The notes under the pieces: model-generated
What the model was told of the DNA's origin: nothing
Database searches by the model: none
What the model saw: only the letters and a program-made list of their open reading frames with translations
Part shown: in pieces, positions 20,892-30,912 of the stretch
How positions within the stretch are numbered: position 1 is the first letter of the stretch
How the letters are laid out: each line of letters begins with the position of its first letter
DNA from: an uncultured Bacilli bacterium
Lineage (GTDB): Bacteria; Bacillota_I; Bacilli_A; RFN20; CAG-631
DNA length: 64,000 nt
Direction of reading: 5' to 3'
Assembly: GCA_947626825.1 (NCBI GenBank)
Contig: CANQTM010000002.1
Location: forward strand, 52,223 to 116,222
Translations under genes and position numbers: made by a program

Positions 20892-22565
20892 ATGGAGAAA
20901 TTATTTATTTTTTTAAAGGGTATCATAATAGGATTTGTAAGTTTAGCTATTCCTGGCGTTTCTGCAAGTACAATAGCTATTTTGCTTGGTACTTATTATG
21001 CTATGATTGAAGCAATTAGTTCAATTTTTAAATGTTTTAAGAAAAGTATAAGTTTCTTAATTTTTTTAGCGTTGGGTTATGGTGTTGGCTCTTTAATTGG
21101 GGCAAATTTAATTAGTTTTATTTTTGATGAATTTCCTTTTGTGGTTGTTATGACCATTTTAGGATTTATTATAGGAACTTTACCTTCTATGATTAAAAGT
21201 TTAAAAAGTGAATTTAAAAGATTTTCAAATATTTTAATTATGGCTGCTGTTTTTGTTTTGGTTATTGCATTTTCTTTTTTAACGGCTAGTGAAAAACAAA
21301 TAACATTAAACATAAATATGCCACTAAAAGATTATATTCTTTGGATGTTTGTTGGTTTTATAACTTCTGGAACATTGGTCGTGCCAGGCCTTGATTTTGC
21401 CATAGTTTTACTTTCTTTTGGATATTATGAATCTTTTCTTAAATTATTAAGTTTTACTGATATTAAAATTTTTATAGATAATATGATTGTTTTATCAACA
21501 TATTTAGTCGCATATGGATTAGGAAGTTTCCTTATAGCAAAATTAATTAAAAAAATTATTGTAAATCATAAAATGAAAATGGATTTTGCTATTTTGGGAT
21601 TTGTTTTAGTAAGTCCTTCAATTTTGATAAAACAAAGTATTTTTCAAAATGATTATTTTAAAAATAATACTTTGCCTTTTTCTCAAATTGTTTTTGGTAT
21701 TTTTCTTTTTATAATAGCTTTTTCATTAGTTTTTATTGTTCATAAAATTAATGAAAATGATCCTAATGATACTAGAATAGAGGCTATGAAAAAAAGAAAT
21801 ATGTTGCGATTTTATTTTACTATTGCAATCCAATTCCCATTAGCAATTTATTATCTTTGCAAAATGAAAAAAATGGTCAAAAAGAATCAAGGAACTTTTG
21901 AGGAACGTTATGCCATAATAGAAAATTTAGTAAAAAGAATTAATTGGGGAGGCAATATTCACGTTAAAGTTGTAGGGGATGAAAATTTGTCTAAAAATCC
22001 CGCTTTATATGTTATTAATCATCAAGGACGTTATGATGGGATTGCTGTTTTAACTGCTTTAAAAGATTATCCTTGTTCATTTGTAGCTGAAAAAAGTCGC
22101 ATTAATTATCCATTCTATAAAGAAACTTTTGAACTTTTACATGGTGAATGGCTTGATAAAAATAATATACGTGAACAAGTAAAAGTTATTAATAATATTG
22201 GTCAAAGATTATCTAATGGTACTAGTTTTTTAGTTTTTATTGAAGGAACATATGGTAACAATGGCAATAATTTACAAGAATTTAAAAAAGGAACATTGCA
22301 TTCTGCTTATCAAAGTCATTGTTTAGTTACTCCAATAGTTTTATATGATACATATAAAGTTTTTTCTATATCATCATTAAAAAGTATTTCACCAGAAGTT
22401 CATATATTAAAACCTATTGAATATGACACTTATAAAAATTTAAGTAAAAAAGAATTTGCAGATTTATTAAAGGAACAAATGCAAGATGAAATTAATAAAA
22501 TAAATTTGCAAAAGGAAATAAAAACAGAAAGGAAAGAAGAAACAAATGAAGTACATACTATTTAA
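20892..22565 (+). CDS. Fusion protein: N-terminal DUF368 (polyprenyl-phosphate translocase-like) membrane domain and C-terminal PlsC-type acyltransferase
   Basis: N-half: polytopic with 'GFVSLAIPGVSASTIAILLGTY' and 'FITSGTLVVPGLDFAIVLLSFGYYESFL' (DUF368 pattern). C-half: acyltransferase HX4D 'NHQGRYDG' and 'FIEGTYGN'. One uninterrupted frame. Confidence 0.85.
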   Translation: MEKLFIFLKGIIIGFVSLAIPGVSASTIAILLGTYYAMIEAISSIFKCFKKSISFLIFLALGYGVGSLIGANLISFIFDEFPFVVVMTILGFIIGTLPSMIKSLKSEFKRFSNILIMAAVFVLVIAFSFLTASEKQITLNINMPLKDYILWMFVGFITSGTLVVPGLDFAIVLLSFGYYESFLKLLSFTDIKIFIDNMIVLSTYLVAYGLGSFLIAKLIKKIIVNHKMKMDFAILGFVLVSPSILIKQSIFQNDYFKNNTLPFSQIVFGIFLFIIAFSLVFIVHKINENDPNDTRIEAMKKRNMLRFYFTIAIQFPLAIYYLCKMKKMVKKNQGTFEERYAIIENLVKRINWGGNIHVKVVGDENLSKNPALYVINHQGRYDGIAVLTALKDYPCSFVAEKSRINYPFYKETFELLHGEWLDKNNIREQVKVINNIGQRLSNGTSFLVFIEGTYGNNGNNLQEFKKGTLHSAYQSHCLVTPIVLYDTYKVFSISSLKSISPEVHILKPIEYDTYKNLSKKEFADLLKEQMQDEINKINLQKEIKTERKEETNEVHTI

Positions 22566-23382
22566 TTCATTAAACAAATACCAAGGAAAGGAAGAAAAAA
22601 TCCAAGAATTAAAAAATAAATTCAATGAAGAAACTCAAACTTTGGATGTTATTTCTTTGGATTACAAGTCATTTATTGATAATTTAAAAGAAGATGACGA
22701 AGTCGTTGTTTTAGGTGGCGATGGAACTTTAAATCATATGATTAATATTATTGATTGTGATATCAAAACGCCAATTTATCTTGTACCAACAGGTACAGGA
22801 AATGATTTTTTCCGTGATGTTGTTAGTGATCCTAATGTTGACATGATTCTTTTAAATCCATATTTAACTAATCTACCAACAGTTGAAGTAAAAGGAAAAA
22901 AGCAAAAATTTATAAATGGTATTGGATTTGGTATTGATGGTTATTGTTGTGAAGTCGGCGATAAATTAAGAGCTAAATCAGACAAACCAGTTAATTATAC
23001 AAGTATTGCCATTAAAGGATTATTATTTCATTTTAAACCAGTAACTGCTAAAATAAAAATAGATGGTCAAGAATATGAATTTAAACATGTTTGGTTAGCT
23101 CCTACTATGAAAGGACGTTTTTATGGTGGAGGAATGATGATTGCTCCAAATCAAAATAGATTAAAAGATGATACTTTGTCAGTTGTGCTTTATATAAGCA
23201 AAAGCAAATTAAAAGCTTTAATGACATTTCCATCAATTTTTAAAGGCGAACATATTAAAAAAGAAAAAATGGTTAAGATATTCAAAGGCAAAACAATTGA
23301 AGTTACATTTGATCGTCCAACAGCATTACAAATAGATGGTGAAACAGTTACAGATGTTTTATCATATAAAGCATCATTATAG
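22546..23382 (+). CDS. Diacylglycerol kinase catalytic-domain (DagK/YegS-like) lipid kinase
   Basis: 'VVLGGDGTLNHMIN', 'YLVPTGTGNDFFRDV', 'FINGIGFGIDGYCCEVGDKLR'; overlaps the upstream gene by 20 nt. Confidence 0.9.
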   Translation: MKYILFNSLNKYQGKEEKIQELKNKFNEETQTLDVISLDYKSFIDNLKEDDEVVVLGGDGTLNHMINIIDCDIKTPIYLVPTGTGNDFFRDVVSDPNVDMILLNPYLTNLPTVEVKGKKQKFINGIGFGIDGYCCEVGDKLRAKSDKPVNYTSIAIKGLLFHFKPVTAKIKIDGQEYEFKHVWLAPTMKGRFYGGGMMIAPNQNRLKDDTLSVVLYISKSKLKALMTFPSIFKGEHIKKEKMVKIFKGKTIEVTFDRPTALQIDGETVTDVLSYKASL

Positions 23383-23384
23383 TA

Positions 23385-24251
23385 ATGTCTAAATTAATTC
23401 TTATAATAATTTCGTTGTTTTGTGCAAGTTTAGAAACATATTTTATACCATTAGATTTATTTTATAAAATTATTCTTTTTATTCTTTTTGCAATCATCAA
23501 TATTATTTTAGAAGTAGGTATGTTTTTATTGTTTTTTATCATAATAGAAATTCCTGTTAATAAAAACAAAGAAATATTACACTACAATCAATTTTATCGT
23601 AACATGTTATATTTTGGTACTAAAGCTTGTTTATCACTTTTTGGTATGAAAATAAATATAGATGGCTTAGAAAAAATTCCTAATGATTCTAATTTTGTAA
23701 TTGTATTTAATCATAAATCAAATTTGGATTCTATGGTGATTGATGTTTGTTTACATAAATATAAATTAGTATTTATTGCAAAAAAATCATTATTTAATAT
23801 TCCAATTGTTGGTAAGTTAATTCATCCAATTGGTTATATAAAACTTGATAGAGATAATAAACGTCAAGAAGTTTTAGCAATTAGTAAAGCAATTAATTTT
23901 TTGAAAAATGATGAATGTTCAATTGGTGTTGCTCCAGAAGGAACAAGAAATTTTACAAGCGATGTTTTATTGCCTTTTAAAGCAGGGTGTTTTCATTTAA
24001 TTACTGAATCAAAAAAACCTTTAATTATTACAACAATAACAGGAACTGAAGAAGTTAAGAAAAATTTATTTTTTAAAAGGCATTACATTAATTTTAAAAT
24101 TTTAAAAGTTTTAAACTATGAAGATTATAAAAATTTAAATTGTATAGAAATATCAAATAAAGTAAAAAGTGTTATGTTAAGTAATTTAATGAATAATGTA
24201 GATACTTTAAATAATGCTAATGAATCTTCCAAAGAAAGTGTAGAAGTTTAA
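23385..24251 (+). CDS. 1-acylglycerol-3-phosphate acyltransferase-like protein (PlsC family)
   Basis: N-terminal TM segments, 'VFNHKSNLDSMV' (HX4D), 'GVAPEGTRNFTSD'; starts 2 nt after the DagK stop. Confidence 0.9.
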   Translation: MSKLILIIISLFCASLETYFIPLDLFYKIILFILFAIINIILEVGMFLLFFIIIEIPVNKNKEILHYNQFYRNMLYFGTKACLSLFGMKINIDGLEKIPNDSNFVIVFNHKSNLDSMVIDVCLHKYKLVFIAKKSLFNIPIVGKLIHPIGYIKLDRDNKRQEVLAISKAINFLKNDECSIGVAPEGTRNFTSDVLLPFKAGCFHLITESKKPLIITTITGTEEVKKNLFFKRHYINFKILKVLNYEDYKNLNCIEISNKVKSVMLSNLMNNVDTLNNANESSKESVEV

Positions 24252-24290
24252 AAATATTTAAATTAAAAACGATTTGAAAGGAATAACAAA

Positions 24291-24965
24291 ATGAAAACAT
24301 ATGTAATTGTTTTAATTTTGATAATTTTATTAATATTAATAATAGCCCTTTTAACTTTATCATATAATCTTTCAAAAAAAGCTAAAGAACAACCACCAGA
24401 ACAACAACTAGAATATGGAAAATTATGTGAAAAATATGTAACAAAAATGCTAAATATATTATCTGCAAAATATAAATCACATCAATTTAATAATTTTATA
24501 TTTTGTGATGATAAGGGTTATTCTAGTGATATTGACCACATTTTTATTTGCCAAGGTGGTGTGTTTGTTATTGAAACTAAAGGCAATAAAGGAATTATTC
24601 ATGGTAATGTTGAAGATAGTGAATGGATTGCTCAAAAAAAGGCGTGGCAAGAAAATAAAATTCTTAAAAATCCCATTATACAAAATCAAAATCACATTAA
24701 TCATTTAAGAAATTTAATTGGAAAAAATGCACCTAAAATGTTTTCAATAGTTATTTTTGTTAATGCTGATTCTATCGAAGAAGTTAAAAGTCCAATCGTT
24801 CATAATGTAGCCACTGCTCATGATTTTATCGAAGAAGAAATTTTAAAAGAAAATTATTCTTCTGACTTTGTTGATAAAATGTATCAAAAATTAGTTCAAA
24901 TTCAAGAATGTTATGGAATAACTCCAAAAGAACATTTAAAACGAATTAATGCATTAAAAAAATAA
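24291..24965 (+). CDS. Membrane-anchored NERD (nuclease-related) domain protein
   Basis: N-terminal TM; 'SDIDHIFICQGGVFVIETKGNKGIIHGN...W' NERD core. Confidence 0.85.
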   Translation: MKTYVIVLILIILLILIIALLTLSYNLSKKAKEQPPEQQLEYGKLCEKYVTKMLNILSAKYKSHQFNNFIFCDDKGYSSDIDHIFICQGGVFVIETKGNKGIIHGNVEDSEWIAQKKAWQENKILKNPIIQNQNHINHLRNLIGKNAPKMFSIVIFVNADSIEEVKSPIVHNVATAHDFIEEEILKENYSSDFVDKMYQKLVQIQECYGITPKEHLKRINALKK

Positions 24966-24973
24966 TTAGACAA

Positions 24974-25008
24974 AAAATAACTTAAACTATTCTGGTTTAA
25001 GTTATTTT
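24974..25008. terminator. Bidirectional terminator between NERD and ABC exporter genes
   Basis: AAAATAACTTAAAC-TATTCTG-GTTTAAGTTATTTT perfect 14-bp stem. Confidence 0.8.
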
Positions 25009-25016
25009 CATAAATA

Positions 25017-26822
25017 TTAAGACAATTCAAATTGTGAATTATATAATTTAGCATAAAAACCATTAGCATTTAATAATTCATCATGTGTTCCTGTTTCAAT
25101 AATATTGCCATCTTTCATAACTAAAATCAAATCGGCATTCTTAATAGTTGAAAGCCGATGAGCAATAACAAAACTTGTTCGACCATGGGTTAATTTATCT
25201 ATTGCTTCTTGAATTTCAATTTCTGTTCGAGTATCAACATTTGATGTTGCTTCATCTAGAATTAATAAAGGAGCGTTTTCTGCCATGGCTCTTGCAATAG
25301 TTACTAATTGTTTTTGCCCTGAAGACAAAGAACTTTCTTCAGATAAAATAGTATTTACACCATGTGATAATGTTGAGACATAATATTCAAGATTGGCTTC
25401 TTTGATTATTTCTTTTAATTTGTTATCGTTAATATTATTTTTGTTAAAAATAATGTTTTCTTTTAAAGTGCCTTCAAACATCCAAGTATCTTGTAGTACC
25501 ATACCAAAAATATCTCTAACTTCATTTCGTGACATATCTTTAGTTGAAACACCATCAATTAATATATCACCTGAATTAAGTTCATAAAATCGCATTAATA
25601 AATTTACTATTGTTGTTTTACCAGCACCAGTTGGGCCAACAATTGCCACTTTCATACCTGATTTAATTTTTGCTGAGAAATTTGGAATAATTATTTTATC
25701 ATTATCATATCCAAATTTAATATTACGAAATTCAACATTCCCTTTAATATGATTAATATCAAGAAGAGGCTTTTTATTACTTTCATCAATTTGTTCAACT
25801 TCATTTAATAAACCAAAAACTCTTTCAGCACTAGCAGTAGCCATTTGTAAAGAATTAACTGCTTGAGCAATTTGTGTCAATGGACTTTGAAATAAATTAA
25901 CATAAATTAAAAAAGCGCTTATTGTTCCAAATGTGAAACCAGCAACATTATTTGCTAATAATAAACCACCAACTAAACAAATTGCAGCATATGAAAAATA
26001 TGATAAAAAGCCCATTAAAGGTTGCATCATTCCACCAGCAATTTGTGCTTTAAACATGGTTTGATGAAGTTTTTCATTACAGTTTGAAAAAACTTCTTTT
26101 TTAGAATTTTCAGCATTAAATGCTTTAATAACTAGATGACCTGTATAGTTTTCTTCAATAATACCATTTAATTCACCTACTTCTTTTTGCCTTCTAACAA
26201 ATAAAGGCATAGCTATTTTCATGATAAATAATAAAATTATGATAACTAATGGTATGGCAGCTAAGGCTGCTAAGGCCATTTGCCAACTTGTAGCGAACAT
26301 TGCAATTAACACACCAATTAACATTAATATTGAATGAAATAACATTGTAATTGATTGTTGCATTGATTGAGCAATTTGATCTACATCATTAGTAATTATT
26401 GAAAGTGTGTCACCATAAGTGTGAGAATCAAAATATTTTAATTCCATTTTATTTATTTTAAGGGTAATATCATTTCTAACATCTTTACAATATTTTTGGG
26501 TTAAGGTATTCATGATAAATCCAGAAACAAATGATAAAATTGCGTTTGATAAATAAAAAGTAATCAATGTAATTCCAATGCTAGTAATTTTTGACATATC
26601 TATGCTTTTTGAAACAGCACCATTAGTTATTTCATCTGTTAAATCTTTAAGAAATTGCGGGGCAATTATTGAAATAACTACTGAAATGGCAATGCAAATA
26701 AAAGAAATCAAAATATTTATATAATATTTTTTAAAAGATTTAATAAGAATTAGAATGTTCTTTTTAAAGTCAACTTTTTGATGTGGAAAAGAATTTTTGT
26801 TTTTGAAATTCATCATTGGCAT
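25017..26822 (-). CDS. Heterodimeric ABC exporter subunit, catalytic-Walker-B half
   Basis: TM domain plus NBD: Walker A 'GPTGAGKTT', signature 'LSSGQKQL', Walker B 'LLILDEATSNVD', H-loop 'VIAHRLST'. Start 26822 after GGAGGAATTAGGTTT. Confidence 0.9.
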   Translation of the reverse strand: MPMMNFKNKNSFPHQKVDFKKNILILIKSFKKYYINILISFICIAISVVISIIAPQFLKDLTDEITNGAVSKSIDMSKITSIGITLITFYLSNAILSFVSGFIMNTLTQKYCKDVRNDITLKINKMELKYFDSHTYGDTLSIITNDVDQIAQSMQQSITMLFHSILMLIGVLIAMFATSWQMALAALAAIPLVIIILLFIMKIAMPLFVRRQKEVGELNGIIEENYTGHLVIKAFNAENSKKEVFSNCNEKLHQTMFKAQIAGGMMQPLMGFLSYFSYAAICLVGGLLLANNVAGFTFGTISAFLIYVNLFQSPLTQIAQAVNSLQMATASAERVFGLLNEVEQIDESNKKPLLDINHIKGNVEFRNIKFGYDNDKIIIPNFSAKIKSGMKVAIVGPTGAGKTTIVNLLMRFYELNSGDILIDGVSTKDMSRNEVRDIFGMVLQDTWMFEGTLKENIIFNKNNINDNKLKEIIKEANLEYYVSTLSHGVNTILSEESSLSSGQKQLVTIARAMAENAPLLILDEATSNVDTRTEIEIQEAIDKLTHGRTSFVIAHRLSTIKNADLILVMKDGNIIETGTHDELLNANGFYAKLYNSQFELS

Positions 26823-28696
26823 AAACCTAATTCCTCCTTTGAAAGTTGTGACAAGGCGATTTCTAAATATAATTTGCAATTTTTTAATAATTCTTTATGA
26901 GTTCCGATTCCAACTATTTTTCCACCATCAACAACAACTATTTTGTCAGCATCCATAATAGTACCAATTCGTTGAGCAACAATTATTTTTGTAGCATCAT
27001 CTTGCATATTTTTTAAATTATCTCGAACTTGTTTATCTGTTTTGTAATCTAATGCTGAAAAAGAATCATCAAATATATAAAATTCAGGATGCATAGCAAT
27101 GGCTCTGGCAATACATAATCGCTGTCTTTGACCACCAGAAACATTTTTACCACCTTGTGAAATCATAAAATCATATTGATTTTCTTTTTCATTAATAAAT
27201 TCATCGGCTTTAGCAATTGTGCATGCCTCTTTAATGTTATCAAAACTCATAGTTGGATTACCTAAAGCTATATTTTCTTTTATAGTTCCTTTGAATAAAA
27301 ATCCTTTTTGTGGTACTAATCCTATAAGTGAATGAAGTGTTTTTAATGAAATATTTTTAACATTTACTCCATCAATTAAAATTTCACCATCAGTTACTTC
27401 ATAAAATCGCATCATAAGATTGACAATTGTTGTTTTACCACTTCCTGTTGCACCAATAAAGGCTAATGTTTCACCTTTATTTATGCTAAAGTTTAAATTA
27501 GTTAAAGCATTTTCATCGCCATCTTCATATTTAAAAGATACATTTTTAAATTCTAAAGTTCCTTGATTTAATAAAGAGGCTTCTTCGCTTGGATCACTAA
27601 TTGAAGCATTTGTATCTAATACTTCATTAATACGATTTGCACATACAGAAGCTCTAGGCCACATAATAAACATCATCATTAATGTCATGAATGCCATAAT
27701 TATTTGACTAGATAATGTAGAAAATGATGTTATTGTAGCATAGTCAATTGTCCCTTTATTAATTAAAGATGCACCAATCCAATAAATAGCTAAAGAAATT
27801 CCATTCATAATAATCATCATTCCAGGGTTCATTAAAGACATAACTCTTCCTGTAAAGATTTGTGTTTTTGTTAAATTATCATTAGCAGTAGCAAACTTAT
27901 TTTCTTGATAATTTTCAGCATTAAAGGCTCTTATAACACGAATACCTGTTAGATTTTCACGAGAAATACAATTTATTTTATCAATTAATTTTTGAACAAT
28001 TTTAAATTTTGGCAAAACTACTACCATCATTGTAATAATAAATATTAGCAAAGCAATTATAGCTATTGCTGTTGCTATAGTTAACTCAGTGCTACTAGCA
28101 CGTATTTTTATTATGGCCCAAATAGCTGTAACAGGGGCAGTAAATACCATTCGCATCATAATAACGTTAGTCATTTGAACATTTTGAATATCATTTGTTG
28201 TTCTTGTAATTAAACTAGATGTTGCAAATTTATTCATTTCATTATTAGAATATGTATCAACTTTAGAATATAATTTTTTTCTAATAGTTGTTGATAAATC
28301 AGCAGATATGTAACTTGCTAAAATAGCAATAATTAATTGAGTCAAAACAACTAAAGCGGCAAACCCTAGCATAATACCAGCGTTTTTCCAAATGTCAGAT
28401 GTTGAAGCTGTGGCAATAGATTTTAATGTTGGAAGTAGGTTTTCTGGCAATGTTGAGCCATAGTTATTAATAAATCCATCCCAACCTAAATTTTTAATCA
28501 ATTCTACAATATTTTCATTTCCTAAATTTAATAATTCAGGATTATTATGATAATTAACATATGTAATGGAAGTAATTATATTTTTAATATAATCAATAAT
28601 TGACATTGTAAACCAAACTTGTAATATGGTTAAAGCAATAATGATGATTAATGCTATCCAATCTTTGACCTTTAAATTTTTATATAATTTAAACAT
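26813..28696 (-). CDS. Heterodimeric ABC exporter subunit, degenerate-site half
   Basis: TM domain plus NBD: Walker A 'GATGSGKTT', signature 'VSGGQRQRL', Walker B 'YIFDDSFSALD', switch 'VAQRIGT'. Confidence 0.9.
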   Translation of the reverse strand: MFKLYKNLKVKDWIALIIIIALTILQVWFTMSIIDYIKNIITSITYVNYHNNPELLNLGNENIVELIKNLGWDGFINNYGSTLPENLLPTLKSIATASTSDIWKNAGIMLGFAALVVLTQLIIAILASYISADLSTTIRKKLYSKVDTYSNNEMNKFATSSLITRTTNDIQNVQMTNVIMMRMVFTAPVTAIWAIIKIRASSTELTIATAIAIIALLIFIITMMVVVLPKFKIVQKLIDKINCISRENLTGIRVIRAFNAENYQENKFATANDNLTKTQIFTGRVMSLMNPGMMIIMNGISLAIYWIGASLINKGTIDYATITSFSTLSSQIIMAFMTLMMMFIMWPRASVCANRINEVLDTNASISDPSEEASLLNQGTLEFKNVSFKYEDGDENALTNLNFSINKGETLAFIGATGSGKTTIVNLMMRFYEVTDGEILIDGVNVKNISLKTLHSLIGLVPQKGFLFKGTIKENIALGNPTMSFDNIKEACTIAKADEFINEKENQYDFMISQGGKNVSGGQRQRLCIARAIAMHPEFYIFDDSFSALDYKTDKQVRDNLKNMQDDATKIIVAQRIGTIMDADKIVVVDGGKIVGIGTHKELLKNCKLYLEIALSQLSKEELGLCQ

Positions 28697-29132
28697 TAAT
28701 ATCACCACTTTCTTTAATAATTTTTGCAGCACTGAAATTTATTTTTTTAGAAATTTCAACATATTGTTTGAAATCTTCAATTCCAATATCATCTACTATT
28801 TTTTGTAAAAAATTTAACAAATGTTTTTTCATTTCAATAGCTTTTTGAATTCCTAAATTAGTTAGTTTGATTTCTGTTTTTCTAGCATCTTCTTTTGATT
28901 GTAGACGCACAACCAATCCTAATTTTTCTAATTTATTAATTGTTGCTGCAATTCTTGCCGTGGAAACACAACTGATTTTAGCTAAGTCACCAGCATAAAC
29001 TTTTTTGTCTTTACTTATGTATAGACAACCAATAATAAATTTAAGACCTTGTTTATCTTTTTTAATATGATTCATAAAGGCAAAAGAATTAGCTTCACAT
29101 AATTGTTTTAAATATATTTCAATATTTTCCAT
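28689..29132 (-). CDS. MarR-family transcriptional regulator
   Basis: Winged-helix 'LAKISCVSTARIAATINKLEKLGLVVRLQSKEDARKTEIKLTNLG'; start 29132 after AAAGGATG. Confidence 0.88.
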   Translation of the reverse strand: MENIEIYLKQLCEANSFAFMNHIKKDKQGLKFIIGCLYISKDKKVYAGDLAKISCVSTARIAATINKLEKLGLVVRLQSKEDARKTEIKLTNLGIQKAIEMKKHLLNFLQKIVDDIGIEDFKQYVEISKKINFSAAKIIKESGDINV

Positions 29133-29152
29133 AAAATCACATCCTTTAATAT

Positions 29153-29165
29153 CTAACACTATTAG
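29153..29165. promoter_or_regulatory. Candidate MarR operator copy 1
   Basis: CTAACACTATTAG, imperfect dyad; exact reverse complement of copy 2. Confidence 0.55.
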
Positions 29166-29217
29166 ATATTTTACATACTACTATATATACTATGCACAAG
29201 ACTGTCAAGATATTTTA

Positions 29218-29230
29218 CTAATAGTGTTAG
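29218..29230. promoter_or_regulatory. Candidate MarR operator copy 2
   Basis: CTAATAGTGTTAG, exact reverse complement of copy 1, in the same intergenic region. Confidence 0.55.
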
Positions 29231-29343
29231 TATTTTAAAAAATATAAAAATTATATTTTCCATTTTCATGTTAAATATGTTAAAATGTTCTAGGTACTAA
29301 TTTGGTATCATTTATATAATAAATAGGAGGAAATAATAAAATT

Positions 29344-30912
29344 ATGGATTCAAACGTTTTTAGTAATCCACTATTTTATCTATTTATTATTGTTGGTTTG
29401 GCTGTTGGAGCCGTAGTGGGATGGTTTTTAACTTATAAACTTGTCCCAAATAATGCTAAGAAAAAAGCAGAAAATATTATTAAAGATGCAGAAGTAAAAG
29501 GAAGTCAAATTATAAAAACTGCTCAAATTGATGGACGATCTGCTGCTTTGGAATTAAAAGTCGCTGCTGAAAAAGAAGCTAAAGAAAGAAAAGATGAAGT
29601 TCTAGAAATTGAAAAGAAACTTGTTAACCGTGAACAGCAAATTGATGTTCGTGAAATGACACTTTCACAAAAAGAAGAACAACTAAAAGAAAGAAATCAA
29701 CAATTAGATAATAAAAATAGTGAATTAGATAAAAAACAAGAAGTTTTACAAGAAAAAATAGATTCAATTATTGTTGAATTACAAAATGTTGCAAAAATGT
29801 CAATTGAAGATGCTAAGAAAGAATTATTTAGAAGAGTTGAAGAAAAAATTGATCATGAATTAGCAGCATTTATTAAAGAAAAAACTGAAGAAGCTGAAGA
29901 AAAAGCTCAAGAAAGTGCTAAAGAAATATTGGGACTTGCTATTGATAAATATTCTCAAGAAGTTACTTCAGAAAGAACAGTTGCAGTCGTTGCTTTACCA
30001 TCTGATGAAATGAAAGGCCGTATTATTGGCCGTGAAGGACGTAATATAAAAACAATAGAACAATTGACTGGTGTTGATTTAATTATTGATGATACTCCTG
30101 AAGTTATTACTGTTTCATGTTTTGATCCTATTAGACGTGAAATTGCTAGAAGATCACTTGAAGCTTTAATTAAAGATGGCCGTATTCAACCTGGAAAAAT
30201 AGAAGAAATTATTGAAAAATCTAAACAAGAAGTTAAAGAAATTACCAAAAAAGCTGGAGAAGAAGCTTTATTTAAACTTAATTTACCTAAAATGAATAAA
30301 GAATTAGTTGAATTAATTGGTAGATTAAAATTTAGAACAAGTTATGGTCAAAATGCTTTAACACATTCAATTGAAGTAGCTCATTTGTGTGGAGTTATGG
30401 CTGCTGAACTTAAACTTGATCAACAACTTGCTAAACGTGCTGGTCTTTTACATGATATCGGAAAAGCTCTAGATTTTGAAATGGAAGGATCTCATGTTGA
30501 ACTTGGTGTTCGTTATGCTAAAAAATTTAATGAAAATGAAGTAGTTATTAATGCAATTGAATCACATCATGGTGATGTTCCTGCTAAATTTATCATTTCT
30601 AATTTGGTTTCAGCTGCTGATACTTTATCTGCTGCAAGACCTGGCGCTAGAAGTGAAACTTTAGATACTTATATTAAAAGAATTGAACAACTTGAAACTA
30701 TTTCTAAAGGATTTGATGGCGTTTCTACTGCATATGCTATTCAAGCTGGAAGAGAAGTAAGAGTTATGGTTGTTCCAGAAAAAATTGATGATGTTCAAGC
30801 ATTTAAAATTGCACATGATATCAAAAATAAAATTGAAACTGAATTAACATATCCAGGCCAAATAAAAGTAACAGTTATTAGAGAAACAAGGGCTAGTGAA
30901 ATTGCAAAATAA
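29344..30912 (+). CDS. rny: Ribonuclease Y
   Basis: N-terminal TM and coiled coil, KH '[29 protein letters not shown]', HD '[13 protein letters not shown]'. Confidence 0.97.
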   Translation: MDSNVFSNPLFYLFIIVGLAVGAVVGWFLTYKLVPNNAKKKAENIIKDAEVKGSQIIKTAQIDGRSAALELKVAAEKEAKERKDEVLEIEKKLVNREQQIDVREMTLSQKEEQLKERNQQLDNKNSELDKKQEVLQEKIDSIIVELQNVAKMSIEDAKKELFRRVEEKIDHELAAFIKEKTEEAEEKAQESAKEILGLAIDKYSQEVTSERTVAVVALPSDEMKGRIIGREGRNIKTIEQLTGVDLIIDDTPEVITVSCFDPIRREIARRSLEALIKDGRIQPGKIEEIIEKSKQEVKEITKKAGEEALFKLNLPKMNKELVELIGRLKFRTSYGQNALTHSIEVAHLCGVMAAELKLDQQLAKRAGLLHDIGKALDFEMEGSHVELGVRYAKKFNENEVVINAIESHHGDVPAKFIISNLVSAADTLSAARPGARSETLDTYIKRIEQLETISKGFDGVSTAYAIQAGREVRVMVVPEKIDDVQAFKIAHDIKNKIETELTYPGQIKVTVIRETRASEIAK

